Positions 32,745-33,690 of a stretch of 33,690 bases of DNA are shown here, in pieces (position 1 is the stretch's first letter; every line of letters starts with the position of its first letter). The position numbers and the translations under genes are program-made. The stretch is from a bacterium (GTDB lineage: Bacteria; DUMJ01). The stretch is taken from positions 1 through 33,690 of the forward strand of contig JAOACC010000158.1 of the NCBI GenBank assembly GCA_026418035.1. Direction: 5' to 3'. The notes beneath the pieces are model-generated. The model had not been told where the DNA came from and searched no databases. It saw nothing but the letters and a program-made list of their open reading frames with translations.

Positions 32745-33690
32745 CTTTCCCTCCATATAAGAAGCAACTAACTAAGTGGTCAGGCTTTACAGTTATAAAA
32801 GGTGGAACTGCAGTGTCACACACTTTTTCCACATAAGAAGGGCATCTTGTATGGAATCTACAACCAGAAGGAGGATTTTTTAAGTTCGGAGGAACTCCAG
32901 GTATAGCCTCTATCCTCTTAGACTTTATTCCTGTCTCTGGCACTAAAACCGAAGACATCAATAATTTACTATATGGGTGTAATGGCTCAAATATTACACT
33001 CTCCATAGGTCCAACCTCTACGATCTTCCCTGCATACATAACAGCTATTCTATTTGCAAAGTGCCGTAGTAAAGGAAGTTCATGGGTTATAAAGACAATA
33101 CTTTTTATAATCTGCATCCTTAAAAGTTCCACTAACAACTTTATTACAATCTTCTGGCTAGAGACATCTAATGCTGAGGTGGGTTCATCTGCTATCAATA
33201 CTTTTGGATTTAATAATGTTGAAATAACCGTTACTGTCCTCTGTTTCATTCCTCCGCTAAGCTGATGAGGATATGCATCTAATATCCTCGGAGGTAAGGA
33301 CAAGGCTTCAAATCTCTCCCTGGCTCTTTGCAAAGCATCATCTTTAGAGATCTCTGGAAAGTGCTCTTTTAAAACATCTATTACAAAGTTTCTAATTTTT
33401 GATGTAGGGTTTAGAGAGTTCATAGCACCCTGAGGAACAATAGATATATATTTACCTTTTATTTCTCTTCTTAGAGTCTCTTTATCAAGGGTCAATATAT
33501 TTGTACCATTAGCCCTAACCTCACCACTTATCACATATAAAGGGGGAATAACTGTAAATGAAAGAACAGATGCTAATGTAGACTTTCCGCATCCAGATTC
33601 TCCAGCTATACCTAAAACTTCCCCTTCTCTAACCTCTAAAGATACCTCATCTACAGCTTTAATTTCTTCTCCTTGAACTGTCCTGTAGTA
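32731..33690 (-). CDS. Peptide-type ABC importer ATPase, DppD/OppD type (start outside window)
   Basis: The frame is open to the window edge, giving at least 319 residues; only the first few are missing. Visible parts are the opening TVQGEEIKAVDEVSLEVREG, Walker A GESGCGKST at about 33551-33577, Q-loop IVPQGAMNSLNP, signature LSGGMKQRT, Walker B LIADEPTSALDVS and FITHEL. The C-terminal extension IEAIPGVPPNLKNPPSGCRF with four Cys ending near LVSCFLYGG is the oligopeptide ATPase type. The Cys cluster in this family may hold a 4Fe-4S group. It is co-transcribed with the DppF-type gene. Confidence 0.92.
   Translation of the reverse strand, partial: YYRTVQGEEIKAVDEVSLEVREGEVLGIAGESGCGKSTLASVLSFTVIPPLYVISGEVRANGTNILTLDKETLRREIKGKYISIVPQGAMNSLNPTSKIRNFVIDVLKEHFPEISKDDALQRARERFEALSLPPRILDAYPHQLSGGMKQRTVTVISTLLNPKVLIADEPTSALDVSSQKIVIKLLVELLRMQIIKSIVFITHELPLLRHFANRIAVMYAGKIVEVGPMESVIFEPLHPYSKLLMSSVLVPETGIKSKRIEAIPGVPPNLKNPPSGCRFHTRCPSYVEKVCDTAVPPFITVKPDHLVSCFLYGGKDGKS

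Overview
The window is AT-rich, gene-dense DNA from an anaerobic, probably thermophilic bacterium. The signs are heavy use of AGA and ATA codons, proteins rich in Lys, Glu and Ile, short intergenic gaps, many start and stop overlaps, frequent TTG and GTG starts behind strong GGAGG sites, a reduced SufC-SufB pair, and a taste for sugar and peptide ABC transporters. A Dictyoglomus-like or Atribacterota-like lineage would fit, but nothing here fixes the species. I saw no tRNA, rRNA, CRISPR array, transposase or phage gene.

Layout. Positions 1-5.7 kb (minus strand) hold a secreted clostripain-family protease, a dipeptide epimerase, a GH35-like glycosidase and a pair of short chromate-transporter subunits. 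Positions 5.9-8.5 kb (minus) hold a fluoride-responsive unit: promoter, a convincing fluoride riboswitch with its own terminator, a DUF6062-type Cys/His protein, the CrcB/Fluc fluoride channel and a sugar-isomerase-like protein; a DUF5317-type membrane protein lies just upstream. Positions 8.57-8.79 kb carry a decayed methyltransferase remnant. At 8.78-8.94 kb there is a sigma70-like promoter and a leader with a repeated 17-mer and a terminator-like hairpin, leading into an operon (8.9-14.3 kb, plus) for an Opp/Dpp/Nik-type ABC importer with a fused double ATPase and an FmdE-family metal-binding protein.

Positions 14.3-18.6 kb hold an esterase, a radical SAM (spore photolyase-like) protein that has lost the segment with its third cluster cysteine, a LysE-type exporter, and a yggS-thiC pair. 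Positions 18.7-27.2 kb look like one carbohydrate locus: a probable (alpha/alpha)6-barrel protein, a 775-residue enzyme-like protein of no family I recognise, a MalEFG-type ABC importer, and a divergent ROK repressor with well-formed divergent promoters and a candidate operator. Positions 27.3-31.9 kb run sufC-sufB-unknown 616-residue protein-dapF as one overlapping transcription unit. The window ends (31.9-33.7 kb, minus) inside a second Opp/Dpp transporter, of which the two ATPase genes are seen.

How the genes work together: much of the region is for scavenging peptides and sugars (protease, dipeptide epimerase, two Opp-type importers, a sugar importer, glycosidases, esterase). The rest covers fluoride defence, thiamin and PLP maintenance, Fe-S assembly and lysine/peptidoglycan precursor synthesis. 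The items most worth a second look are the riboswitch-controlled DUF6062 gene, the repeat-bearing attenuator-like leader in front of the FmdE-linked importer, the unknown protein inside the suf-dapF operon, and the unassigned enzymes of the ROK-controlled sugar locus.
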